Shown: positions 42,140 through 49,968 of the stretch, piece after piece | How the letters are laid out: each line of letters begins with the position of its first letter | Position numbering within the stretch: position 1 is the first letter of the stretch | Assembly: GCF_030269305.1 (NCBI RefSeq) | Contig: NZ_BSTC01000001.1 | Coordinates: forward strand, 695,467-759,466 | Reading direction: 5' to 3' | Length of the DNA: 64,000 nucleotides | Source: Kineosporia sp. NBRC 101731 | Lineage (GTDB): Bacteria; Actinomycetota; Actinomycetes; Actinomycetales; Kineosporiaceae | Position numbers and translations under genes: made by a program | The notes under the pieces: model-generated | What the model was told of the DNA's origin: nothing | The model's database searches: none | What the model saw: the letters and a program-made list of their open reading frames with translations, nothing else

Positions 42140-42622
42140 ATGGTTCGCAACCGCAGAACCCTGACCGCGGTGGCAATCGCCCCGATGATCGCGCTGACGC
42201 TGGCCGCCTGTGGGGGAGGCTCGTCGGGTTCGACCTCGTCCGCGGCGTCCGCGACAGCGGCCGGGCCCGGCGGTGGCGGCGGTGGCAACGGCCAGTTCCA
42301 GCAGATTCAGGAATGTCTGACGGCGGCCGGTATCGACCTGCCGACCCCGAGCGGCACGCAGAACGGCACACCCGGCGCCATGCCGACCGACCGGCCGACC
42401 GACATGCCCACCGCGGGTTCGTCCGACCGCCCGACCGACATGCCCAGCGCCGGTGCGAGCGGCGGCCCGGGTGGGGGTGGCGGCATGGGTGGTGGCATGG
42501 GTGGTGGCATGAGCGAGGTCCTCCAGGACGAGGACGCCCAGGCCGCACTCAAGGCCTGCGGCATCGAGCTCTCCACCGCAGCCCCCACGGCAACCCCCAC
42601 GGCAACGGCCACCGCGAGCTGA
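42140..42622 (+). CDS. Gly/Met-rich lipoprotein of the efflux operon
   Basis: A 160-residue lipoprotein (lipobox LTLAAC at about residue 24). The mature part has a Gly run, the segment FQQIQECLTAAGIDLPTP, two copies of a TDRPTDMP-type repeat (TDRPTDMPTAG and SDRPTDMPSAG), a Met/Gly run (GGGMGGGMGGGM), then DAQAALKACGIELST. The two segments ECLTAAGIDL and KACGIEL resemble each other, each with one Cys, and may pair by a disulfide. AAGGAG precedes ATG 42140. As the last gene of the MacAB-like operon it may guard the extracellular side of the exporter. Function is otherwise unknown. Confidence 0.75.
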   Translation: MVRNRRTLTAVAIAPMIALTLAACGGGSSGSTSSAASATAAGPGGGGGGNGQFQQIQECLTAAGIDLPTPSGTQNGTPGAMPTDRPTDMPTAGSSDRPTDMPSAGASGGPGGGGGMGGGMGGGMSEVLQDEDAQAALKACGIELSTAAPTATPTATATAS

Positions 42623-42640
42623 CAACCCCGCTCCACCCTT

Positions 42641-42723
42641 CGTGATCATGCAAAGTGTCCCCGGCGTTCTAGAACTCTGGCACTGAGAGTTCTAGAAGTG
42701 CGGGGACACTTTGCATGATCACG
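42641..42723. repeat. Dispersed GATCA palindrome, copy B (intergenic, terminator-like)
   Basis: The outer arms (42641-42662 and 42702-42723) are 22 bp and perfect. An inner 12-bp perfect stem (42667-42678 with 42686-42697) is nested within. The 83-base hairpin lies between convergent genes and probably terminates both transcripts. Confidence 0.85.
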
Positions 42724-42758
42724 GCAATGATTTTGTGGGGCTCGGCCGCCCCGAGGGT

Positions 42759-43343
42759 TCAGGCCCGGGTGTCGAACAGCAGGCCGTCCTGCAGCACCGA
42801 GGCCAGGGTCGAGGAGCTGACGCCGGCGTTGTCGGCCAGGTCGGCCAGGCTGGTGCCGTTCTGCAGGCTGCTGAGCAGCGAGGTGGAGTCGGTGTCCAGC
42901 AGCGAGCTCAGGGTGTTCAGGGTGCTCTGCTGATCGCTGGTCAGGGTGCCGCTGAGCAGGCCGGTCGTGCTGTTGGAGGGAGCCGGCGGGGGCGGGGGCG
43001 GAGGGCCCTGGGGGGCGCTGCCACCGCTGGGGCCGCCGACTCCGCCGACCCTGTCGATGATCGAGTCGACGATGCTGTCCGCGTCCGACCGGGAGGCGCC
43101 GTCGGAGGGCATACCGGCCTTCAGGGCCGCCGCCAGATCGTCGCGGGAGACGCCCTGGGTCTTCGCGATGTCGGCCAGGGTCTTGCCGTCCTGCAACTGA
43201 CCGGACAGGTCACTGGTGCTCAGCCCCAGGGCCTGGGCGGCCACGCCGAGCGCACTACCGCTCTGGCTCGGGGCGTTGCGCTGACTCACCAGCGCCTGGG
43301 CGGCCCCGGCCAAGGAGGAACTACTGATCGAGCTGATGGACAT
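42759..43343 (-). CDS. Hypothetical protein with two LADIA-type repeats
   Basis: A 194-residue protein without signal peptide. It has two related units separated by a poly-Pro stretch (GPPPPPPPAP). The N-terminal unit is LQDGKTLADIAKTQGVSRDDLAAALKAG; the C-terminal unit is LQNGTSLADLADNAGVSSSTLASVLQDG. Each looks like a short helix-turn-helix-like fold often seen in pairs in proteins of unknown function. The Ser-rich start MSISSISSSSLAG is reminiscent of exported or surface-associated small proteins. Function not known. ATG 43343 has GGAG upstream. Confidence 0.75.
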   Translation of the reverse strand: MSISSISSSSLAGAAQALVSQRNAPSQSGSALGVAAQALGLSTSDLSGQLQDGKTLADIAKTQGVSRDDLAAALKAGMPSDGASRSDADSIVDSIIDRVGGVGGPSGGSAPQGPPPPPPPAPSNSTTGLLSGTLTSDQQSTLNTLSSLLDTDSTSLLSSLQNGTSLADLADNAGVSSSTLASVLQDGLLFDTRA

Positions 43344-43575
43344 GGCGGTGCAGCTCCCTTCGCGACGACCGAGTCTCGGTGCGTACCGATGAAGTCGTCG
43401 GGCCGGGCCGATTCTTCAGGGATTATGCGGGGCTCACAGTGCCTTCACACCTGTGGGGCGGCGTTTTACTCAGAGGTGGGACGGAATCGCCGCGGGGTAG
43501 AGTTCTAGATCTCACGTAACACGCCGGAAGCATGAGCCGCCGGCTCAGAGCCCACATCGTGCCGACCTACAGCTT

Positions 43576-44820
43576 GTGAGTGTGACTGCAGTGAGCAACA
43601 AGAAGCTTCCCGCCGCCGGCGTCAAGATCCTGCTGCTGGAGAACATCCACCCGGATGCGGTCGCCTCCTTCGAGGCGGTCGGCGCCGAGGTGGTCTCGAT
43701 CGAGCGGGCGTTGGACGAGGACGAGCTGATCGAGCAGGCGGCGGGCGTGCACCTGCTGGGCATCCGCTCCAAGACCAACGTCACCGACCGGGTGCTGGCG
43801 GAGCTTCCCGACCTGCTCGCGATCGGCGCGTTCTGCATCGGTACCAACCAGATCGACGTGGCGGCGGCGCAGAGCCGGGGCGTGGCCGTGTTCAACGCGC
43901 CGTTCTCCAACACCCGCAGCGTGGTCGAGCTGGCCCTGGCCGAGATCATCGCGATGACGCGGCGCCTGACCGAGAAAGACCGCGGCATGCACGCGGGCGT
44001 CTGGGACAAGAGCGCCACCGGTCTGCACGAGGTGCGCGGCCGCAAGCTCGGCATCGTCGGTTACGGCAACATCGGCACCCAGCTCTCCGTGCTCGCCGAG
44101 AACCTGGGCATGGAGGTGCTGTTCTACGACACCGCCGACCGCCTGCCGCTGGGCAACGCCCGGCAGATCCACACCCTCGAAGAGCTGCTGGCCAAGGTCG
44201 ACGTGGTCACGCTGCACGTCGACGGTCGCAAGGGCAACGCCGACTTCTTCGGTGACGAGCAGTTCGCCCTGATGAAGCACGGCGCGATCTTCCTGAACCT
44301 GAGTCGCGGCTTCGTGGTCGACCAGGAGGCGCTGCGCCGCCGCCTGGAGTCGGGGCAGCTGGCCGGTGCCGCGATCGACGTGTTCCCCGAAGAGCCCAAG
44401 GGCCGGGGCGACAAGTTCGTCTCCCCGCTGCAGGGCATGCCCAACGTGATCCTCACGCCGCACATCGGTGGTTCCACCGAGGAGGCGCAGCAGGACATCG
44501 GCCGGTTCGTCGCGGGCAAGCTGCGTGACTACACGATCCACGGCAGCACGGCCCTGAGCATCAACTTCCCGCCGCTGGCCACCCCGGAGCACGAGGCCAC
44601 CCGTCTGGTGCACATCCACCGCAACACCCCGGGCGTGCTGGCCGCGATCAACGGCGTGCTGGCCGAGGAGAAGGTCAACATCGACGGTCAGACCCTGGGC
44701 ACCCGTGGCGACATCGGCTACGTGATCACCGACATCGCCGCCGAGCCCACCGAGCAGGCCATCGAGGCCCTGCGCAACCTGCACGACACGATCCGGGTGC
44801 GTCAGCTCCGCCTCGGCTGA
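43576..44820 (+). CDS. serA: D-3-phosphoglycerate dehydrogenase
   Basis: First enzyme of serine biosynthesis, oxidising 3-phosphoglycerate with NAD+. The 414-residue length is that of the E. coli-like short type with one C-terminal ACT domain (about 340-414, LVHIHRNTPGVLAAINGVLAEE), which binds serine for feedback inhibition. The Rossmann motif is GIVGYGNIGTQLSVLAENLG, and the catalytic residues are recognisable in NLSRGFVVDQEAL (Arg), DVFPEEP (Glu) and LTPHIGGSTEEAQ (His). Three GTG codons (43576, 43582 and 43591) could serve as start. The first is used here. Confidence 0.93.
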   Translation: MSVTAVSNKKLPAAGVKILLLENIHPDAVASFEAVGAEVVSIERALDEDELIEQAAGVHLLGIRSKTNVTDRVLAELPDLLAIGAFCIGTNQIDVAAAQSRGVAVFNAPFSNTRSVVELALAEIIAMTRRLTEKDRGMHAGVWDKSATGLHEVRGRKLGIVGYGNIGTQLSVLAENLGMEVLFYDTADRLPLGNARQIHTLEELLAKVDVVTLHVDGRKGNADFFGDEQFALMKHGAIFLNLSRGFVVDQEALRRRLESGQLAGAAIDVFPEEPKGRGDKFVSPLQGMPNVILTPHIGGSTEEAQQDIGRFVAGKLRDYTIHGSTALSINFPPLATPEHEATRLVHIHRNTPGVLAAINGVLAEEKVNIDGQTLGTRGDIGYVITDIAAEPTEQAIEALRNLHDTIRVRQLRLG

Positions 44821-44827
44821 ACTCCAG

Positions 44828-44881
44828 CAGTTCGTGATCATGCGAACTTTCCCCGGGAAAAGTCCGCATGATCACGAACTG
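44828..44881. repeat. Dispersed GATCA palindrome, copy C (intergenic, terminator-like)
   Basis: Arms 44828-44848 and 44861-44881 pair at 20 of 21 positions. The middle TTTCCCCGGGAAAA extends the pairing, and a T-rich stretch (GGTTTTCTTTT) follows. It lies between the convergent serA and photolyase genes. Confidence 0.85.
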
Positions 44882-44890
44882 GGTTTTCTT

Positions 44891-46261
44891 TTACTTCTTT
44901 CCCCGGGCGGCGAGGAAACGATCGTTTCCCTCCCGCACGTCCACCATCGGCTCGGGGTAATCGAGCTTTTTGCGGACGTCGGGGGGCAGCTTCCAGGGGG
45001 TGTGCACCTTGGGCCCGCCCACCTCGGAGAGCTCCGGCACGTACCGCCGCACGTAGTCGCCCTGGGCGTCGTAGCGCAGGGCCTGGGTGGTCACGTCGAG
45101 CACCCGGTTGAACCGGGAATCGGTGCCGGTGCCGGCCACCCACTGCCAGTTCATGGTGTTGTTCGCGGTGTCGCCGTCGAGCAGGTGGTCGATGAAGTGC
45201 TGGGCACCCCACCGCCAGTCCAGGTACAGCGTCTTGGTGAGGAAGTGCCCGACCACCAGGCGGGCCCGGTTGTGCATCCACCCCTCGTCGAGCAACTGAC
45301 GCATGGCGGCGTCCACCAACGGCCACCCCGTGCGTCCGTTCTTCCACTTCTCGAACTCGCGCTGGGCGTCCGCCCCCGTGCGCCAGCGGTCGTGCCGGGT
45401 GCGGAAGTCCTGGCGGGTCGACGACGGGTGCGCCGCCAGCACCTGATGGTGGAAGTCGCGCCAGGCCACCTGCCGCACGAAGCCCTCGGCGTGCGCGGCC
45501 TGCGTCACCACCTCGAGCGGTGAGAGACAACCGAAGTGCAGGTAGGGGGAGATGCGGCTGGTGCGGTCGCCGGCCAGGTCGTCGTGGCCGTCCTCGTAGT
45601 CTTCGGCGTGCCGGTCGAGCCAGGCCGAGAACAGTTTCCGGCCCGCGCTCTCCCCTCCCCGGGCGAGCGAGGGGGCGGTCGGTCCCGGGCTGATGGAGGA
45701 CGAGGTGGGCACCTTTCCCATCGGCAGTTCCGGCATCGACAGCTCGCGTGGGGGAGCCAGGGGAGAGCGCCGCGGCGCCTTCTCCCACTTGCGGTGGTAC
45801 GGCGTGAACACGGCCATGTGGTTCTTGCCGACCGCCGTCACCTGCCCCGGAGGCACCACGAACAGCGAGTCGTCGTGCACGTGGAGATCGCACTCCAGCG
45901 GTGCGAGGGTCTCGCGCAGCGCGTCTTCGCGGCGCTGGGCGAAGGCGCTCGCGTCACCGGCCATGTGCACGGCCCGCGCCCTCACCGCCTTCGCCACCTT
46001 CGCGACCTCCGAAGCCACCTCGCCCCGGCGGATCACCAGCCCGGCACCCCGCTCCTCCAGACAGGACGCCAGGTCGGCCAGGCTCTCGGCGAGGAACCGG
46101 CCCCGGTTGGGACGGTTGTAGGAACCGTCGAGGATCTTGGGGTCGAGCACGAAGAGCGGCACCACCGGGCCGTCACCGGCCGCCGCGTGCAGGGCCGGGT
46201 TGTCGTGCACCCGCAGGTCCCGGGTGAACAGGACGATGGATGGCGCAGTCTGATCACTCAC
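44891..46261 (-). CDS. phr: Deoxyribodipyrimidine photolyase
   Basis: Class I cyclobutane pyrimidine dimer photolyase of 456 residues. It repairs UV dimers with blue light through FADH-. The antenna-binding N-terminal domain starts VLFTRDLRVHDNPALHAA. The FAD-binding C-terminal half has WRDFHHQVLAAHPS, TGWPLVDAAMRQLLDEGWMHNRARL, WRWGAQHFIDHLLDGDTANN and MNWQWVAGTGTDSRFNR, all diagnostic. The electron-transfer Trp positions appear conserved. GTG 46261 is used as start. Confidence 0.93.
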   Translation of the reverse strand: MSDQTAPSIVLFTRDLRVHDNPALHAAAGDGPVVPLFVLDPKILDGSYNRPNRGRFLAESLADLASCLEERGAGLVIRRGEVASEVAKVAKAVRARAVHMAGDASAFAQRREDALRETLAPLECDLHVHDDSLFVVPPGQVTAVGKNHMAVFTPYHRKWEKAPRRSPLAPPRELSMPELPMGKVPTSSSISPGPTAPSLARGGESAGRKLFSAWLDRHAEDYEDGHDDLAGDRTSRISPYLHFGCLSPLEVVTQAAHAEGFVRQVAWRDFHHQVLAAHPSSTRQDFRTRHDRWRTGADAQREFEKWKNGRTGWPLVDAAMRQLLDEGWMHNRARLVVGHFLTKTLYLDWRWGAQHFIDHLLDGDTANNTMNWQWVAGTGTDSRFNRVLDVTTQALRYDAQGDYVRRYVPELSEVGGPKVHTPWKLPPDVRKKLDYPEPMVDVREGNDRFLAARGKK

Positions 46262-46511
46262 GGCGTCTTTTCTACCGCTCAGCGGAGTGACCCGCCTCTC
46301 AGAACTGGCTCGCGACCTGGGATTTTATGCCCGAAGTCGACGTGGTGCGTGAATGTCGAGCCGCAGGGTGCGGGAGTGCTGGATAACGTCGTCGTTCGAT
46401 GTGTTCAGCCCGGGAACTGCCGTGACGAAGGCGCCGGCGGTCGGCTGACGAGCACCTGACACCTACCCGACCCGCCGCGATCCGTCGTGGGCGGCAACGG
46501 GAAGGAGATAC

Positions 46512-47846
46512 GTGGACCTCGATTTCTGGACCCAACTGCTCCTGGTCGCGGTGGCGGCCGTCGCCGCCGGCGTGATCGCCTGGAGCCTCACCTGGATCGC
46601 CCGGTGGGCCGGCCGGCGCCGGGACTCCGGTGGCCTGCTGGCCATCCACCGGCTGTGCCGCCACCCGTTCATCCTCACCGCGGTGGCGATCGCCGTGGAG
46701 GTGACCCTGCAGGCCATCAACGGCATCAGCCCGGGCTGGACCCGCACCGGTGGGATCGCGGTGATCCTGGCCGCCTGCTGGCTGATCGTCCGATCGCTGC
46801 AGGTGGGCGAGGAGATCCTGTTCTGGCGGCTACGGATGGACGTGGCTGACAACCGCCGGGTCCGTCGACTGCGGACCCAGATCACCCTGGTCCGCCGGGT
46901 GCTCGGGGTGGTGGTGGTCCTGGTCGGGATCGCCGCCGTACTGATGTCGATCCCGCAGATGCGCACGTTCGGGGCCTCGCTGCTGGCCTCGGCCGGTATC
47001 GCGGGAATCCTGGCCGGTCTCGCCGCGCAGACCACGCTGGGCAACATGTTCGCCGGGCTCCAGCTGGCCTTCACCGACGCCGTCCGGATCGACGACGTGG
47101 TGGTGATCGAGGACGAGTGGGGCTGGATCGAGGAGATCACCCTCACCTACGTGGTGGTGCACCTCTGGGACGAACGTCGCCTGGTGCTGCCGACCAGCTG
47201 GTTCACCACGAACCCGTTCCAGAACTGGACGCGCAACGAGGCCCGGGTGCTGGGATCGGTGATTCTCTACCTGGATTACGCCACCCCGCTGACCGAGCTA
47301 CGGCACTACGCGCAGTCCGTCATCGACGCCAACCCGCTGTGGGACCGCCAGGCCTGGGTGCTGCAGGTCGCCGACACCACCGAGACCACGATGGTGGTGC
47401 GGGTGCTGGCCTCCGCCCACGACGGCCCGGCCGCCTGGGACCTGCGGTGCGACATCCGTGAGGCCCTGCTGACCTGGCTGCAGAAGAACCACCCGGAGTC
47501 GCTGCCGGTGCAGCGCAACATCGGTGGCGCCGAGCAGACCTACGCCGACGGTGTGGTCACCTCGAAGGAGGCCGGTCTCAACGGTGCCGTGCGCCCGCAG
47601 CGCGATGAACCGCACCTGCCCGACCCGCAGACCGCCCACCTCGACCTGCAGACGCCCGACCACTCGGGCGAGGACGAGCAGGACGACTGCCTCGACGAGA
47701 GCAAGCCGCTGGGCGAGGCGACCTTCAGCAACTCCGGTACGGAGCGGCCCGCGGAGACGGTGGGCCCGGACGGTGCGCTGACGGACGGCTCACTGGTGGG
47801 AGTGCCGGCCGCGCGCACGCAGGACCGTGGGGCGAAGGTGCGGTAG
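46512..47846 (+). CDS. MscS-family mechanosensitive channel
   Basis: Small-conductance mechanosensitive channel homologue of 444 residues. It has four predicted spans (about 5-25, 50-70, 78-96, 125-145) and the pore helix with the Gly/Ala-rich face LLASAGIAGILAGLAAQTTLGNMFAGLQLAF (about 155-187). The beta domain follows with DVVVIEDEWGWIEEITLTYVVVHLWDERRLVLPTSWFTTNPFQNWTR. A long acidic C-terminal tail (about 350-444) is extra to the family. AAGGAG precedes GTG 46512. The last 57 bases overlap the 3' end of the convergent MFS gene. Confidence 0.9.
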   Translation: MDLDFWTQLLLVAVAAVAAGVIAWSLTWIARWAGRRRDSGGLLAIHRLCRHPFILTAVAIAVEVTLQAINGISPGWTRTGGIAVILAACWLIVRSLQVGEEILFWRLRMDVADNRRVRRLRTQITLVRRVLGVVVVLVGIAAVLMSIPQMRTFGASLLASAGIAGILAGLAAQTTLGNMFAGLQLAFTDAVRIDDVVVIEDEWGWIEEITLTYVVVHLWDERRLVLPTSWFTTNPFQNWTRNEARVLGSVILYLDYATPLTELRHYAQSVIDANPLWDRQAWVLQVADTTETTMVVRVLASAHDGPAAWDLRCDIREALLTWLQKNHPESLPVQRNIGGAEQTYADGVVTSKEAGLNGAVRPQRDEPHLPDPQTAHLDLQTPDHSGEDEQDDCLDESKPLGEATFSNSGTERPAETVGPDGALTDGSLVGVPAARTQDRGAKVR

Positions 47847-49538
47847 CGCCAGCAGTCCGGCCGCCCCGATCAGGCCGGAGGCGGCGATCACGGTGCTGGG
47901 TGCCAGCCACTGGGCCGCCGCCCCGGCCAGCAGGATGGCCAGACTCTGCCCGCCGTAGAGCCCGGCGATCGCGATGCCGAAGGCCCGGGTACGCATGGCC
48001 GGCGGGATGCTCGAGGCGAACTGGGTGTTGGCCACCACCTGGAACGCCTGCCCCAGCCCACAGAGCACGAACATGGCCAGGCTCACCGTCAGACCCGGGC
48101 GCAGCGCGATGACCAGCAACGGAACCGTGCCGACGAGGGCCAGCGGGTACATCAGGCGGGAGGCGGTGCGGGGCGCCGCGAACCGGCCGATCGCCAGCCC
48201 GCCCACCACACTGCCCGCCGCCGCTGCGGCCATGATCAGCCCGACCACGCTGGAGCCGTGGCCCAGCTCGGCGGCGTAGGCGGTCGCGATGGCCTCCGGC
48301 ACGATCGCGTAGGCCGCGCCGACGATCCCCAGCATCAGGGGGAACCAGATCTGCGCGTCACCGCGCACCACGCCCAGCCCCGCGATCATGTCGCCCCACA
48401 CCGAATTGCCTGAGGACGCCTTCCCGCTCGCCTTCCGCTGTACGCGGCGGGCCTGCGCGGCCCGCCGGCCCCGGAGCCGCAGGCGGGAGCGGCGCCGGGT
48501 CGGTGGGGTGTGGTCGTCCGTGCGACTGCGCGGGCCCGGTACCTGAGTAGAAGCACGGGTAGAGGCACTGGTGGAGACACTGGTGCGGGCGACGCGCTGC
48601 ATCACCGGCACGGTCTGCTGACGGCGCTGGAGCGGGACGCCGGGGGTCCGGGCCGGAGGTGGGGCTTCGTCCTCGGCCGGTTCTTCCGGCTGCGCTTCGG
48701 GCTCTTCGTGCTCTTCGGGTTCGGCCTTCGAGGCGGCGGGGGCCGGCCGGGCGACCAGACCCGCCCGCAACAGGGCCGCCGAGACCAGGAAGGTGAAGCA
48801 ATTCAGGGCGAGCACGCCGGGCGCGCTGAGGGCGAGCACCAGTGCGCCACCCACCGCGAAGCCGGCGAGCTGGGCGATCTGGTGCACGGCCTGTCGCAGG
48901 GACATGCCGACCGGATAGGTGTTGCCCGTCAGGATCTGCGCGAGCAGGGCCGAGCGGGCCGCGTCGAACGGGGGTGCGAACATCGCGGCCAGGAACACCA
49001 GCCCGGCGACCCCCAGCGACGGCATGCCCGGTAGGGCGGCGATCGCGATGAGCAGGGCCCGGCCCAGGTCACAGGCCACCATCACCGACCGGCCCGGGAA
49101 CCGCTCGGCCCAGGCCGCCAGCAGCGGACCCCCGAGCAGCCAGGGCACATAGGCGGTGGCGTAGCCGGCGGCGGCGAGCAGCGGCGAACCGCTGTCCTGG
49201 TAGAGCAGCACAGCCACCGCGACGGCGGCGATCTGGTCGCCGATCAGGGAGAACAGGTCCGCGGCGAAGACCGCGCGGAACTCCCGTACCCCGAACACGT
49301 CCCGGTACCGGGACGGTCGATCGTCACCTGCCGAAGCCGATTCGGTTGCCGCTGCTGCTGTCTCGGTCGCCGTCGCTGTCTCGGCCGCGGCGATGGCCTG
49401 CGCGGCAGGCCCTTCCAGCGTGTCCGGGTGGTTCCCGGACTCGCCGGGGTTCACCGGACCCGCGTCACGGTCGGCTTTCCTGCCTCCAGGACCGAAGTCC
49501 TCGAGTTCGATCGGTGGATCTGCCGCTCTCGTCGACAC
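47790..49538 (-). CDS. MFS transporter with a long central cytoplasmic insert
   Basis: Major facilitator protein of 582 residues. An Ala/Thr-rich cytoplasmic N-terminus (1 to about 75) precedes the first six spans starting FRAVFAADLFSLIGDQIAAVAV. A 130-residue linker (about 270-400) between the halves is first acidic (EPEEHEEPEAQPEEPAEDEAP) then basic (RRRSRLRLRGRRAAQARRVQRK). The second six spans follow. It resembles the enterobactin-exporter-like MFS_3 group. Its substrate is unknown. It is divergent from the SARP regulator gene, with four 9-bp direct repeats in the shared region, and may be controlled by it. Confidence 0.85.
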   Translation of the reverse strand: MSTRAADPPIELEDFGPGGRKADRDAGPVNPGESGNHPDTLEGPAAQAIAAAETATATETAAAATESASAGDDRPSRYRDVFGVREFRAVFAADLFSLIGDQIAAVAVAVLLYQDSGSPLLAAAGYATAYVPWLLGGPLLAAWAERFPGRSVMVACDLGRALLIAIAALPGMPSLGVAGLVFLAAMFAPPFDAARSALLAQILTGNTYPVGMSLRQAVHQIAQLAGFAVGGALVLALSAPGVLALNCFTFLVSAALLRAGLVARPAPAASKAEPEEHEEPEAQPEEPAEDEAPPPARTPGVPLQRRQQTVPVMQRVARTSVSTSASTRASTQVPGPRSRTDDHTPPTRRRSRLRLRGRRAAQARRVQRKASGKASSGNSVWGDMIAGLGVVRGDAQIWFPLMLGIVGAAYAIVPEAIATAYAAELGHGSSVVGLIMAAAAAGSVVGGLAIGRFAAPRTASRLMYPLALVGTVPLLVIALRPGLTVSLAMFVLCGLGQAFQVVANTQFASSIPPAMRTRAFGIAIAGLYGGQSLAILLAGAAAQWLAPSTVIAASGLIGAAGLLALPHLRPTVLRARGRHSHQ

Positions 49539-49968
49539 GCCTTGTCGTCTCCCCTGTCACGCCCGCCGTCCTTGCCCGTGGTGCCGCCCTCACAGCGCCC
49601 AGGCCCGCTCGTCATGTTTCTGGTGTTACTGGTGAAACTGGTGGTACTAGTGCCAAAACCGCGACCGGCCCCCATGCCGTGAGGCTGGGGGCAGTGCGCG
49701 TGATTCGTTGCCGTATCTACCAGCACGCTGTCGGTGTCCGGTTCGACACGGAACGGCTTGCTCGTGGGCTCAGCCCCAGGTCTGACCGCGCATCGTGGTG
49801 CACCTCCCCTGAAATCATCCGGCCCCGGTGCTGCCCCGGTGCCTCGATGACGACAAATCTGCTGGGAAGGTCCGACAAGCCACTTAATGACTACTGAACG
49901 CCCTGGTAGAACGCATGAACACGGTGAATGACAGGGCGTTGGACCCAGGTAGCGAATAGGTTCTTTCC
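49539..49968. other. Divergent control region of MFS and SARP genes
   Basis: About 430 bases with no supportable gene. It includes the 9-bp direct repeats at 49620-49655 and a GGGCTCAGCCCCA-type dyad near 49770. Confidence 0.5.
49620..49655. repeat. Four 9-bp direct repeats, possible SARP operator
   Basis: CTGGTGTTA, CTGGTGAAA, CTGGTGGTA and CTAGTGCCA follow each other without gap, about 80 bases upstream of the MFS start and in the intergenic region of the SARP regulator. SARP proteins bind direct repeats, although usually with 11- or 22-bp period. Confidence 0.5.

Noticed and set aside
44720-44735. GTGATCACC in serA as a further copy of the GATCA palindrome
   Set aside because: Only the GATCA core matches; the arm sequence GGC/TGC-AA is absent and there is no partner arm within 100 bases.
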